NCBI GenBank assembly: GCA_021292105.1
Contig: CM037870.1
Location: 67,001,260 to 67,065,259, forward strand
DNA: 64,000 nt
From: Anadara kagoshimensis
Taxonomy: Eukaryota; Mollusca; Bivalvia; Arcoida; Arcidae
Reading direction: 5' to 3'
Shown piece by piece: positions 11,177 to 24,150 of the stretch; within the stretch, counting starts at the first letter, position 1, and each line of letters begins with the position of its first letter. A model generated the notes under the pieces. That model was given only the letters and a program-made list of their open reading frames with translations, had not been told where the DNA came from and ran no database searches. Made by a program: the position numbers and the translations under genes.

Positions 11177-12055
11177 TCAACAAGGATGTCTATAACTGTT
11201 ACCCATACCAAGTGATACAACCTCACCTGGTGATGTGAATAACGCCATTGTTGCATAACGCAATGGCGCATCTCCCCATCTGTATTTATACTGCCCATGT
11301 GTATGATCAATCATTTCCATAAATTGTTGAACTTCCGAAGACAGCATAAAACTAGTGTCAGTTATTTCAACGTTGTTATACCAAATTGGTAATTTTCCTT
11401 TTGTTTCCTTATAAATTTTAAACAAATCCGGATTTTTTGGAATAATGTTATGTTTGGATATATATTGAAAAATGGTTTTATTCAAATCATCGATATAGCT
11501 GTATTCGAACATGCTCTTGCCATATAAATATTTATATTTATCGTCAAGCCTAAGTTTAAATGTTTTCTTAACCATACAGGAATCTGTGTCGAACCTCATT
11601 AAATACTTATATCTTTGTACGATTGGATATTGCCAAATATCCTTGAACCAAAATCTACACATATGGATATAACCCCATTTTGTCCGCCCACTAAAAGGTG
11701 ATTTTGCACTGCTATTAAATCCTGGCGGGAAGTTAAACTTTATTCGAACGTAATGAATTTTATGATGTGTTAAGTTCTTGTTGAAGTTTGGAACCGGTTT
11801 TGTGTCACTGAATAGTAGTATATCTGTAGTATTAAAAAAGTCAATTGACCTTATCATTCTCGATAATTGACGGACCTTCAGTTTATGTCTCCAATCCACT
11901 AGAATACCAATGGCAATTCTAATTTTATTTTCTGAACTTTTTATTTGATTTTCTGGAATTATTATGAGACGCCATGAAAAAGTTATAAATAATGTAGATA
12001 TGATAATGATTATTGTAAAGCAGGATAAATTTGGTCGACATTCCCCTGTTATTCT
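11177..12055 (-). CDS. GT15-family (KRE2/MNT1-like) alpha-mannosyltransferase, terminal exon
   Basis: About 292 codons, uninterrupted, ending in TGA (11177-11179). There is no ATG at its head: the open frame enters through a pyrimidine-rich stretch ending TTGCAG|AGAAT, a good 3' splice site at 12056/12055, so at least one 5' exon must lie upstream. Residues 15-32 form a membrane segment (TIIIIISTLFITFSW), fitting a type II Golgi enzyme. GT15 landmarks follow in order: HMCRFWFKDIWQYPIVQRYK, then YLMRFDTDS at the place of the usual RVEPDV, then IWYNNVEITDTSF (the Glu matches the invariant catalytic Glu of SNFEI in yeast Kre2p), then YRWGDAPLR, and a final YRHPC matching the metal-binding His of HHP. 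The family transfers mannose from GDP-mannose to glycans; acceptor unknown. GT15 is best known from fungi, so a copy here is notable. A truncated paralogue is at 19166-19335. Confidence 0.85.
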   Translation of the reverse strand, partial: RITGECRPNLSCFTIIIIISTLFITFSWRLIIIPENQIKSSENKIRIAIGILVDWRHKLKVRQLSRMIRSIDFFNTTDILLFSDTKPVPNFNKNLTHHKIHYVRIKFNFPPGFNSSAKSPFSGRTKWGYIHMCRFWFKDIWQYPIVQRYKYLMRFDTDSCMVKKTFKLRLDDKYKYLYGKSMFEYSYIDDLNKTIFQYISKHNIIPKNPDLFKIYKETKGKLPIWYNNVEITDTSFMLSSEVQQFMEMIDHTHGQYKYRWGDAPLRYATMALFTSPGEVVSLGMGNSYRHPC

Positions 12056-12400
12056 CTGCAATAGAAACAAAAAGTGTATTAAATAATAAAATTAACAATA
12101 TGAAAGATACATAACATGGCACTGATTCATCATGGTGTAGTAATAATTCCACTCAAAAAGAACCAATAAATCAATCAATATAATAAAAAAACAATAATAC
12201 AATCTTAAAAAAATAAAAGGAAAAATATTATTCAAAGAGTATCTTTAATGGTATTATCTTGATTTGAAAAAAGATCTGTTTTAAACCGCACCATAGGTTG
12301 ATAAAAAATACACTCTCTCTTTCTTAATGTATTTATTGAACACGGATAATAAAATACGTACGATGACCAATATCAGTCATGACACTCTAAAGTAACTTTG
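12056..12400. other. Upstream flank of the GT15 exon (putative intron)
   Basis: AT-rich, conserved at 19340-19650 in the third copy. If the acceptor at 12056 is used this is intron. A plus-strand frame shadow and a minus frame (11925-12152) are not supported as genes. Confidence 0.5.
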
Positions 12401-12840
12401 TCGTAGCCCGTCATTGATGTACACATGCATTATGACAGTCTACAGTAAAATTTAACCGTCGTGTCATCGATGTACACATGCATTATGACAGTCTTCAGGG
12501 AAATGTATCTGTAGCGCGTCATTGATGTACACATGCATTATGACAGTCTACAGTTAAATTTAACTGTATCGCGTCCTTGATGTACACATGCATTATGACA
12601 GTCTACAGTAAAATTTAACCGTCGTGTCATCGATGTACACATGCATTATGACAGTCTTCAGGGAAATGTATCTGTAGCGCGTCATTGATGTACACATGCA
12701 CAATGACAGTCTATAGTTAAATGTAACTGTATAGCGTCCTTGATGTACACATGCATTTTGACAGTCTACAGTAAAATTGAACTGTATCGCGTCCTTGATG
12801 TACACATGCATTTTGACATTCTACCTGTAAATTGAACTGT
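12400..12840. repeat. ~54-bp satellite array, 8 units
   Basis: Units centred on gatgtacacatgcattatga, with starts near 12417, 12470, 12526, 12580, 12634, 12688, 12743 and 12799. Many units contain a small palindrome (ctacagt-N8-actgtag). Units 1-3 and 4-6 are more alike than neighbours, giving a three-unit higher-order period of about 163 bp. Open frames reading MHVYIDD-like repeats are artefacts of the periodicity. Confidence 0.93.
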
Positions 12841-13062
12841 AGTACGTCAGAAAAATACATGATGACACTCATTAACGTGTTATAACGTTTAATATGAAAA
12901 CACCATTGGACGTCTGAATTTTGTTAGACTATTGTGCCTCTGAAAAATAACTTTTGGAAGGAAAAATGTGTAATTTCTAGACTTTAAACACAAATTGTTT
13001 ATTATTTCATGAGCAATAAGAATAATGTTCAGTTACCCAAACAACCTAGCTTTATAGCAAGT

Positions 13063-13800
13063 ATGCCAAACGTATATTGCCAACTGAAGTCCCTAATGCG
13101 TTAAACTGTTTAACGGGAATTAAACAATAGATAAGTTGTTTACATGATCGAATGAATAACTGAGAACAGTTGAACTCTAGAGTTGATGGGGTAATGATGG
13201 CGTTGATCAATCACTTAAATACGTTGATGAGCAATGCAATGATAACGAACACAGTAACCTGGCTCTGCAGTAGAAAAATAAACATCTACATCGAGAGCTC
13301 GAACTAGTCAAGTCAGTTGTTATTCGACTTGACAGAAAGGTCACTTAACAAGAAAAAGAAATAACAGAGCTAAAAGGCCGATCTGTGCGCGACAACATTT
13401 TGATACATCATTTTGCTGAGAATCGGCCTGAAAACCTACAAACAGATATTGTGCGTGCAATTAAGAACATTTGAATGTTGATGTAGAGTTCATTTCTACA
13501 TAACCGCACAGTGTCCCCAAAAGCTAGCAGAAATGAGCAAACAACTCTACGAACTAAACAATAAATACCATGCAGACAATGTAAAAAACAGAGTAGTAGT
13601 TAATAACCTGGACTTTCCAAATGGAAACGCATATTAAAACAAAGTAAATACACTGCGAGCCGAAGATGTGTTATCTACCACCAAAGAAGAGCTAAAAGTT
13701 CTAAATTCAATACATGTTGAAACCAGCGAAAGAGTAATGTAAGGTGGTAACGAATTCATCGCAAATGTTACACACGCAAAGACCTATATTGATGTAAGAA
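13063..13800 (+). pseudogene. LINE ORF1-like relic, copy 2
   Basis: Block 2 partner of the relic at 1171-1925, with the same coiled-coil and RDNILIHHFAE region and also broken. It lies just downstream of the satellite array, as in the third copy. Confidence 0.6.
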
Positions 13801-13904
13801 ATTTCTATAAAAAGATGTGTTCATTCCTTTTCATGCCAATTTTAAAATGTGAAGAATTTTATTAGTTTTATGTTCCTTTCACACAATTTTGATTTAATAC
13901 GTGG

Positions 13905-14060
13905 CGGGTGTAGCTAGCTAAACAGGAGGTGCTTACCCTTTCGGAGCACCCGGCCTCACTTCCCTGGTGAAAGTTCACATGTCTAACCTAACTTGTCAGT
14001 TCCAAAGTTTTTACTTTGTTTCTGGATTGTGATTCGGACATCGATTAGTATGTTTGTTTT
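13905..14060 (+). repeat. Dispersed 3'-tail repeat, copy
   Basis: Block 2 partner of 2018-2175, with near-identical core and flanks. Confidence 0.75.
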
Positions 14061-14270
14061 TGATTAGTTTATCTTTGGGCTCTTTGTTACGGTGGTATAA
14101 ATTTGAAGATGGTGCCACGGTGAATTTGCTAATTTGCTAGATCAAAATTAGGACTGTTCTTGGTAGAGAAATGATTGTGAAACTCGTACCGGTTGTATAG
14201 ATAAATCTATGTATATATAGTCATACAGTATATTATATGTAAAGGATATAAGCCGAAAAACTGTCCAGTA

Positions 14271-14334
14271 TGTAAAATATTGGACTTGTCGATGCGCGAA
14301 GCGAGTCCAGTCCAATATTTTTCATACTGGACAG
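14271..14334. repeat. Short palindromic hairpin element (block 2)
   Basis: Partner of 2384-2457 with better-matched arms (gcgagtccagtccaatattt against aaatattggacttgtcg). Confidence 0.7.
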
Positions 14335-15255
<921 letters not shown>

Positions 15256-15613
15256 GATGACGTCATAGCAATATTTTAATGTGTATACATAGTCTGTCAA
15301 CGGTCTGATGACAGTGTTAATAACTAAGTGCATGGCGATCACACTTTGTTCGTTACAGTTGCCCTGATATTAGAATAAACTCGCTGTATACTTCGCCATC
15401 AGATCGTGGACGACCTATATTTAACTGTATCTATTCATATAATCTACACATTGTTCATTCTTTGGAAAATCCATCCGTAACGTAATAGTACCCCCAGTTT
15501 AAGTGTTCACAATTTTTCTTATTTTTTCACAACCATTTTTTAATTGTTGGTGTAGTATACAGTAGTAATACATGTACATCACTAATCATATACAAACACG
15601 TAAAGCCCATGTA

Positions 15614-15615
<2 letters not shown>

Positions 15616-15670
<55 letters not shown>

Positions 15671-15671
15671 G
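15616..15671. repeat. (CT)n microsatellite
   Basis: Block 2 partner of 2820-2877. Confidence 0.97.
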
Positions 15672-15847
15672 CAATGTAATTAAGGTACATCGAAGACACG
15701 TAAATTCGTTTTGAGTTATTGGTTCAATATACAGTGGTTATACATGTATACCAGGATAAGTATTATATAGAAATGTAAAGTCGCTGTTGCAAGTTGTAGC
15801 GTTGACTTTCTAAAATCCTTTTAGCTACCTGCTATGTCCGTGTACTA

Positions 15848-15875
15848 GACACACACACACACACACACACACACT
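15848..15875. repeat. (AC)n microsatellite
   Basis: Short block 2 partner of 3055-3130. Confidence 0.95.
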
Positions 15876-16161
15876 CTCTTCCTTTGATAACAATTACCAC
15901 ATGTACATTTATTATGTATTTGAATAATAATTTGTATATAATTGACGGTATTGACCTGTTCGCTTGACCCTTAATCTAAGCCGATATAAACGATTATTTA
16001 GACTATGGATCATATTAACCAGTACATAATATATAATCTCGATATTTGAATCTGAAATAACCCTTTTTATACGTCTTTTTTAACATTTTTTAACATATTT
16101 TTTAACAATATTGTCGAATTAGAAACGAAACACGCAGTAATAAGTGATATGTCAAAATATT

Positions 16162-16290
16162 GCGCGTTGTATCATTTACTCCCTCATGCAAAGTATTTCC
16201 TTGGCTTAGTTTGGTAAAATATTTTGGTCCTTTGGGTAGCTTTTCAACATCTTCAAAATAATTTTGGTCCAAACACTACTGATGAGGAAT
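16162..16290 (+). mobile_element. Truncated retrozyme unit with half hammerhead
   Basis: Inverse of 8101-8210: 'ctccctcatgcaaagtattt', 'tttggtaaaatattttggtc', 'gcttttcaacatcttcaaaa', then CACTA, CTGATGA and the first stem II strand GGAAT, where it stops. The catalytic GAAA and cleavage site are missing. Block 1 keeps the complete core at the same place but lacks the upstream 100 bp. Confidence 0.75.
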
Positions 16291-17329
16291 GATGCTTAAG
16301 AGTTGTGTAAATCTTGTAAAACACATATATCTGCATAGAAGAAAAGATTGAGAAATATTGCATTATTTTTTAACACAATCCAAGTCGTCGATAGTTGTAC
16401 ACTTTCGTGAGATATAGTTAAATATAAAAACAAGTTCTTCAATATTTTAAAAGAAGTCCTATTTGACCTTTCATTGAATACATGATGCCATCATCTGACT
16501 GACAGTAGTCATTGGAAATGTCGATTGTCGAGTTAAAAAAATGAAATTGATGGAGCGAGATGAGTTAAACAAGGAGGATGATCAGTCAATTCAAAGTTAA
16601 AATCATTAATAATATTTACGGCAATGACAAACTTTGTCATTGTCCTGGTGGAGCAACACATCTTTATTCAGATTTCCATAAGTTCCCTACATGTAACTGC
16701 CTCAGATTTAATGTAAATGTTTTGTTTTGATTGTGTGGCAATTTTGGAGACAATCTGCCTTCAGAGTACCAACAGCATCTCGGAAAAACAACAAAACATT
16801 ACTTTACTTCTGTGGTCAGAATAAGCAACCACGGAGGGGAAATAAAGATGTTGAGTAGAGCGCCACCATCTAGAAGAACTTCCATGAAAGCGTGGTAGTA
16901 ATAATACAGAAAACAAACGCGTTATTAACAAAAGATGGAAAAGGACCATAACAATATATAACCAAAACATCCAACGTCAACAGATCCATGATATTATCCT
17001 ATAGCTTATATGGTTTGATGATTCTAACGAAATGAGATATTTAATGACAACAGGCAAACATTTTATAGGTAAAGCCGAATGCTAATATAAAATATTGCAT
17101 AAAGGGTTAGTTTTGTCAATACCATGATTTAAATTACAATTATTATACTAAACTATAAAGACGTTGATTTAAACACACTTTTTTTAGACAACATAGGATT
17201 TTAATATCACGGATCATTTTTATCAAAAAAGACTTTAATGCACTGTCCATTACAAACTCATTAGATAATATAGTTTTAATTTTCAAACCTAACCCCGAAT
17301 TTTGAAGAAAAACACCCCATTTGATTACA

Positions 17330-17470
17330 CACGTGGCAGGTGTAGAGAGCTAAACAGGAGGTGCTTACCCTTCCGGAGCACCCGGTCACACTTCCCTGGT
17401 GAAAATTCACATGGCTAACCTAACCTGTCAGTTTCAAAGTTATTACTTTGCTTCTGGATTGTAAAATTCC
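17330..17470 (+). repeat. Dispersed 3'-tail repeat, copy
   Basis: Block 2 partner of 4553-4690. Confidence 0.75.
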
Positions 17471-18082
17471 ACATGCCATGGATAGCTTTAAGCTTAAGGT
17501 ATACTTTTAAAATCTATCAAAGAATAAAGAAAAATCAAGATTCTGAAATTGATCCCACAGTTTAAAATAAACGCATACAAACAAAATCGATTAAAATTGT
17601 ACTTGTCGTTAAAAAAAACTTTATTCTCGCAATTTCTTCTCTTGATTTTTTTTATTTCTTGGAGAAAATCAATCACAAACATACCGATACCTGTCCACAA
17701 AATAATACCAGTGAAAAATTTGAGAATGAAAGAAAAATAGTGGTATTGGACGTCAAAAAAAATCATGCTTGTAAACAATAATGTTATTATATTAATAAAA
17801 CGTTTTTATGGTCTTGATAAGCCTAAGTCAATAATTATTGTTAGCAGACAGTTTGTGTTGTATTAAAACGTTACCACAGTGTAAATGAGCTATGTTTGCA
17901 AATAAAGATACAAGTAAACAACATTTTAAAGGAAAAGGTAATTTATTCAAAGCTTAATTGAAAAACGAAAATAAATTCACAATATTATATAACATACCGT
18001 AATTATTAAAACAAACTATATAGCAATTGAATAAATGACTAAAAGAATCTATGACAACTTGTGGTGCCAGATAGGGAAATCT

Positions 18083-18158
18083 CAACCCGAGTTCTAATAT
18101 ATTTGGTCCAGAACGAGGCTTGCCGAGTTCTGGACGAAATATATTAGAACGAGGGTTG
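18083..18158. repeat. Palindromic hairpin element
   Basis: Arms caacccgagttctaatatat and its inverse around 'ggcttgccgagttctgg'. It stands in block 2 at the place where block 1 has its private 1.4 kb. Confidence 0.75.
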
Positions 18159-19095
18159 AACGAGGTAAATGTAAGGAAAATGAACAAAAAGTTTTATAAT
18201 TTTATCATTTTCTGTTGTAAACTGTAATGTTCACATTTTAACGATATTCTACAACTATGTCAAAATGCATTGATCAGCTATTAATTTTTTTCGTGAAAAA
18301 ATACATAAAACTCAACCCATCTAACAATTTTTTTTGATGGCAAAAGAACGTGTTTACTAAACAAGTTTTCAAGCTTTTTAAATTATCTACTTATTATCTA
18401 AATTTAGACAATTTAATTTTTTTGAATAAGTCCAATAAGTGTGGTTTTTTACAAGTACAATGCGGTTAATATTTAGCGTTGTGAAGCACACAAATTAAAC
18501 AGCTTTGCATAGAACACGGTTGTTAATTGCATAAAAATGAACACACCAAAGAAAAAAGGGCACCCACATACCATTATCACAGTTATGTGCCGATTTGTAA
18601 ATTTTAAAAGCCATAGTTTTCATTTCTCATCTTTATACGATAAGTGATAAAGTATTGATTAGCATAACGGTCCACTTAGAATGCACGGGGATGATATGTG
18701 TAATCAAAATAATATTACCAGTGACTTGACCTAAAGGAATGAGTGTGTTTTCAAAGAAAAGAATATAAAGATTTGTAGAAAAGACAAATTTAAAAGAATA
18801 TTACAAATTTAATAAAAACATGTAATGCATGTAGCTATTCAGATTTGAACCCCTTTACTACAGGGAAAACTAAGCTTATAGTATAACATTAATTATATTT
18901 AATACATGTATAGCAAGTTTTAACTCCAAAAGGTTGACCATCGAAACTTGATTTGAACACAAATAACAAAAGCGGAAAATACCCCTCATTTTTACAAATA
19001 GTAGAATGAAGATGGAGTTGCACAAAGAAATGCAAATAAAATATATATAATATAATAAAATGGGTTGTTATATTGAAGTCTTTTTGACAAAAAAT

Positions 19096-19150
19096 ACCGA
19101 TGTTTTTGCTTGATTTATGTCAATAAGCGTCTATATTTCAAGCAAAAACA
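19096..19150. repeat. Inverted duplication at a block junction
   Basis: atgtttttgcttga and its inverse ttcaagcaaaaacat flank 'tttatgtcaataagcgtc', itself inverse to 9386-9403. This is a short fold-back rearrangement exactly where the third partial copy begins. Confidence 0.7.
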
Positions 19151-19165
19151 TTTGAACATCTGTTT

Positions 19166-19335
19166 ATTTTCCCAATCCACTAGAATACCAATGGCAATTC
19201 TGATTTTATTTTCAGAACTTTTTATTAGATTTTCTGGACTTTTTATGAGACGCCATAAAACAGTCATAAATAATATAGATATGATAATATTTATTTTAAA
19301 GCAGGATAAATTTGGTCGACATTCCCCTCTTATTG
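19166..19335 (-). pseudogene. Truncated GT15 exon, 5' part only
   Basis: Matches residues 1 to about 55 of the exon at 11177-12055, including the acceptor (ATTGCAG), the membrane segment and the stretch IRIAIGILVDW, then switches to unrelated sequence inside an inverted duplication. The catalytic region is gone. The upstream flank up to the satellite also matches block 2. Membrane residues differ by several substitutions. Confidence 0.8.
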
Positions 19336-19684
19336 TCTGCAATAAAACATAAAAAGTGTATTAAATAATAATAATGACAATAATAACATGACACAGATTC
19401 ATCATGGTGTAAATCTGAGCAGTATTTATTCCACTAAAAAGAACCAATAAAACAATCAATATAATAAAAATACAATAAAACAATCTTAAAAATAAAAGGA
19501 AAAATATTATTCAAAGTGTATTTTTAATGGTATTATTTTGATTTGAAAAGAAGGCCTGTTTTTTAAAACCGCACCATAGATGAATAAAAAAATACTTTCT
19601 CTTTCTTACTGTATTTTTTAACCCTGAAGGTAAAATAAGTACGATGACCAATATCAGCCATGACACTCTAAAGTAACTTTACAA

Positions 19685-20350
19685 TAGCCCGTCATTGATG
19701 TACACATGGATTTTGACAGTCTACAGTACAATTTAACTGTAGCGCATTATTGATGTACACATGCATTATGACAGTCTACAGTAAAATTTAAATGTAGCGC
19801 GTCATTGATGTACACATGCATTTTGGCAGTCTACAGTAAAATTTAACTGTAGTGTGTCATTGATGTACACATGCATTATGACAGTCTACAGTAAAATTTA
19901 ACTGTAGCGTGTCATTGATGTACACATGCATTATGACAGTCTACAGTAAAATTTAAATATAGCGCGTCATTGATGTACACATGCATTTTGACAGTCTACA
20001 GTAAAATTTAACTGTAGCGTGTCATTGATGTACACATGCATTATGACAGTCTACAGTAAAATTTAAATGTAGCGCGTCATTGATGTACACATGCATTTTG
20101 ACAGTCTACAGTAAAATTTAACTGTAGTGCGTCATTGATGTACACATGCATTATGACAGCCTACAGTAAAAATTAACTGTAGCGTGTCATTGATGTACAC
20201 ATGCATTATGACAGTCTACAGTACAATTTAACTGTAGCGCGTTATTGATGTACACATGCATTATAACAGTCTACAGTAAAATTTAACTGTAGCGCGTCAT
20301 TGATGTACACATGCATTTTGACCGCCTACAGGTAAATTTAACTAGCGCGT
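19685..20350. repeat. ~55-bp satellite array, 12 units
   Basis: Same unit as 12400-12840 but longer and more homogeneous, without the three-unit order. It is flanked by the same sequences on both sides, so the arrays are orthologous positions in the duplicated block that expanded independently. Confidence 0.93.
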
Positions 20351-20639
20351 CAGGAAAATACATGATGACACTCTCATTAACGTATGTCATGTCACGTGAC
20401 GATTAGCGATCAAGACAGACCGTCGGTTGTAAGTACAACCAAAAATCCCTACAGTATGGTGTTATAACGTTTAATATGACAGCATCATTGCACATCTAAA
20501 TTTGTTAGACTATCGTGCTTCTGAAAAATAACTTTTGGAAGCAAAAATGTGTAATTTCTAGACTTTAAACACAAATTGTTTATTACCTCATTATGAGCAA
20601 TAAGAATAGTGTTTAGTTATACCTAGCTTTATAGCCAGT

Positions 20640-21190
20640 ATGTCAAACGTAAATATAGGTATAATATTGCCACCTGAAGTCACTATTGCGTTAAGCTGTT
20701 TACCAGCAATTCAACAATCGATAGGTTGTTTACATGATCGAATGAATAACTTAGAAAATTTAAACTCTAGAGTTGATGAAACTAAAGAGGACATTTTGAG
20801 TAATGATGGTGTTGATCATTCAATTATATACGTTGCTGAGCAATGCAATGATAACGAACAAAGTAACCTGGCTTTGCAACAGGAAAATAAACATCTTCGT
20901 CGAGAGCTCGAACTTGACTGACAGGTCACTGAACAAGAAAAAGAAATAACAGAGCTGAAAGGTCGATGTATGCGCGACAACATTTTGATACATCATTTTG
21001 CTGAGAATCAGCCTGAAAACCTACAAACAGATATTGTGCGCGCAATTAAAGAACATTTGAATGTTGATGTAGAGTTCATGTCTACATAACCCCACAGTGT
21101 CCCCAAAAGCTAGCAAAAAGGCATAAACAACTGTATGAACTAAACAATAAATACCATGCAGACCATTTAAACCAGTTGTAGGTAATAACC
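20640..21190 (+). pseudogene. LINE ORF1-like relic, copy 3 (best preserved)
   Basis: Opens with an ATG and stays open for 93 codons (20640-20921). It has a hydrophobic N-terminus with ILPPEVTIALSCLPAIQQSI, then an acidic helix-forming stretch and the coiled-coil LALQQENKHLRRELEL. A frame change follows, then the RRM-like entry (RDNILIHHFAEN) continues to about 21090. It is truncated at 21190 by the DNA transposon that starts there. ORF1p is an RNA chaperone of LINE particles; assignment rests on domain order, not on a database match. Confidence 0.6.
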
Positions 21191-21191
21191 T

Positions 21192-22858
21192 GGGGCGCGA
21201 TTCACGAAGCATACTTTGAAAAAGGTTCTTTCCTAATTATAAGCATACTAAGAAAAAGGTTCTTTCCTAAGTATGACTTAGGAACAAACTTTTCTTTAGT
21301 CCGTTTCACGAAACCGTCCTAAATATAGGAATCTTCCTAACTCTTTCCTAAACCTAGGACAGGTAGATAGTTGACTTAGGACACAACCTGACATGGCGAC
21401 TGACTATATTTATACGTTATGACGACGACATGTTCGACGAAAACTTGATTTTTGGGACAAAAGCAACTCCCTTAATAACCATGTTGCCGTAATATTACAC
21501 CTTTATTAAACACAAATGTTTTTAGCCAGTAACCACTCACTCAAACGGAATACACGTATGTCAGTAAGGCACGCTTTGTTCGTAATCACGGGTAATAAAA
21601 TAGGCATTTTAGATGGGTTTATATCACAACAACTTATTCTTCATTATAAAAATTCAGATTTCAAAAGAGACCGAGAATTCATTTTAAATTTAATTTCAGA
21701 TGCGATTAATTTTTATATGCATTTGTTAACCTGTCTATTATGGCCAACACTTTCTAATTCCTACGATTGCAATTTTAAAGAATACATTGCAATAACAATA
21801 CATTATAAAAATTACATAAGCAAGCGTGATTAAATTAAGTCTAGTATGAATCTATTTGCCGACAAATAGACATAATAAACTCAACGTAGTAATTTTATTT
21901 AGCAAACGTCTTTTGGACACAAAGCAGGAAAATGAAATTAAATGAACGACCATCTCTCTCTCGGCTACACAAGATTAGAATGAAAATGAAACCGTCTTAA
22001 AAATATGTCATGTACTACTTGTGAGCATGACAATTTGCTTTTTTAATGTATAACTTTTTAAAAATGCAAAAGTAGCACATGACATAAGTATCGTTCTTTT
22101 ACTGTGTTATATGTTATTAATTTCAATAATTAACTATTAACAATTACACAATATACAGTTTATTCGGTGAAATTAAGCGAAATGTTAGCTATAAACGTGC
22201 TTCAGTATGTACATGAATAAAATATTCTTTTGTACAACCGTATTCATCTCACCAGTGAAAAATATTGAATATAAGCATGCATTATAATACAATGTGAACT
22301 GTATGCAAACGTACAATGTGTAGACGACAAGGGATGAGTCTATACTTCGTTATATGAAATAATTAGAAAATAAAATAGTTTGAAACAATAAGTTACAATT
22401 TCTATGATTGTTACTATGTATGGGTTATAATAATCATTTCATTAGTAAATGCAAATGTTTGAATGTACAGTAGTACTTGATATTTAAAAAATTATAATAC
22501 AGATTATATACTCATGGGAATATGTATAAAAATACACGAGGTGTTCCGGTAATTTTATTCCTAAGTTAGGAATGGCATAGGACACGTTCGTAAAACGCAA
22601 GAGTTTATACTTACGCATTTCCTAAATCTTTCCTAAGTTCCAACGTGTCTTATGCCTTTCCTTAGTTAGGAAAAAACTTACTTTGTTTTTTTTAATCATT
22701 CAAACATTTACATTTACTGATGAAATGAATACTATAACCCATGCATAGTTACATTTATTGTAATTGTGAATAATGAATTTAATTTTTTTATTTTCTAATT
22801 ATTTCATATACTACAATAATATGTAGTATTGGAATGAACTTAGGAAACGTATACGCAC
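21192..22858. mobile_element. DNA transposon remnant with TTCCTAAG-rich ends, copy A
   Basis: Starts with ggggcgcgattcacgaagc and ends near 'acgtatacgcaccc', with only the outer GGGYGCG clearly inverted. Both terminal 150-bp regions are dense in inverted TTCCTAAG-like motifs plus a 'gtttcacgaaacc' motif, a typical subterminal design for a cut-and-paste element. It contains one ATG frame of 105 codons (21516-21833) that I do not recognise, and an internal inverted pair (gtcatgtactactt / aaaagtagcacatgac). No transposase motif is visible. Superfamily undetermined. Confidence 0.6.
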
Positions 22859-22860
22859 CC

Positions 22861-23186
22861 TTGGGGCACGTTTCACAAAGTATACTTAGGAAAAGACTTA
22901 TACTTAGGAAAAAGTCTTTTCCTAAGTATGACTAAGGAAGAAAAATTTTCCTAAGTCCGTTTCACGAAACCGTCCTAAATATATGAATGTTCCTAACTCT
23001 TTCCTAAACTTAGGACAGGGAGATAGTTGACTTAGGACACAACTTGACCTGGCGACTGCCTATATTTAAATGTTATAACGACGACATATTCGTCAAAAGC
23101 GTGATTTTTTAGACAAAGGCAACTCGCTTAATAATTTTGTTTCCGCAATATTATACTTTTATGAAACACAAATTGTAGGAGCCGGT
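22861..23186. mobile_element. DNA transposon remnant, copy B, left part
   Basis: Matches 21192-21520 of copy A and lies head-to-tail right after it. It is interrupted at 23187 by a LINE; the rest resumes at 30353. Confidence 0.7.
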
Positions 23187-23418
23187 ATAATATCTTTATA
23201 GTTGACACAGTTCACAGCAGCTCTATATTGGTGAAATAGAATGGAGGGATTATCATTTTTGTGAACATTGCTTAAAGAAACGGTTGTCCTGTTTTGTGAG
23301 TACCAAATTTTCATTATATATACCGGTGTTTTGTATAACATTTGATAATAACCAACATCGCTGGGCTAGTTACAATAAGAGATTGGCGACAAACCACACA
23401 CGCACCTCGCATGACAGT

Positions 23419-24150
23419 ATGTCTAGTATGTCTAGTCAAAACAAGTATGATCAAATGGAGATCAATTCAGATATAGAGGATGTTAAGAAAGTTTATAGTG
23501 GTAAATCTTTAGAAGAGTGTTTCACTATTTTGAACATGAGATTAGACAAAAAAGTAGATAGCTTGATAGATGAATTGTCGGAGGTCCAAAAAAGGGTAGG
23601 AAAGTTGGAACACTTTGCAGAGTATGCTAATGACAGTCTCTCAGGTCTACACAATAAAACTATACCTGATCTGGAGGCGACAATAGAGAAGAAATTACAA
23701 GGTGAGAGGCATGAAAGGGTCAAACTTGAAATTTGGGGCCGTAAATGAAACGTTGTGATCAGAGGGATTGAGGGGACACTGAGAGAACCAGCTCGTGAAA
23801 CAGAAAGTAAAGTAAGACAGTTCTTAAGCGGGGTACTCAAATTGTCATCTGGTTTTGCTGAATCAGTCCCGTTTCAAGCAGTAGATAGATTACCCAGGGG
23901 ATCAGAAAATAAAAGATGTACCATTGTGCGTTTTGTCAGTTTGCTCGATAGAGACGATGTCATAGAAGCGGGTACAAATTAGGCAAGGGCACGGGATACA
24001 GTGTTGTTCCTGATCTACCGCCGGAATAAAGTAAGCTCAGGGCAGAGTTGTTAAAAAAACTTAGAGAAATGTGTTCTTCGGAAAGAAAAAAGCATAAACT
24101 TGTTTACTTAAAGTAGGACCCCTTTGTTACACTAAAAAGGAGGGAATGAA
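23419..24150 (+). pseudogene. LINE ORF1 (coiled coil, RRM, C-terminal domain)
   Basis: Starts at ATG 23419 (MSSMSSQNKYDQMEI). The coiled coil is at residues 35-90, then the RRM entry VKLEIWGRK, one in-frame stop, then NVVIRGIEGTLREP and CTIVRFVSLLDRDDV. The C-terminal part (DLPPE, then ERKKHKLVYLK) continues in another frame to about 24150. This domain order is the classic ORF1p of L1/Tx1-type LINEs, an RNA-binding chaperone. Confidence 0.75.

Larger units (their letters stand above)
19150..21190. repeat. Third, partial copy of the GT15/satellite/ORF1 interval
   Basis: Collinear with 11870-13630: 5' part of the GT15 exon, its upstream flank, an expanded satellite array (12 units) and the ORF1-like relic, all in the same orientation as block 2. 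It begins abruptly inside the GT15 exon, right beside a short inverted duplication (19096-19150), and ends where a DNA transposon starts at about 21192. Confidence 0.85.

Noticed and set aside
12593-12811. 72-codon frame with repeated MHVYI units
   Set aside because: Reading frame through the 54-bp satellite; the unit length is not kept as a multiple of three along the array.
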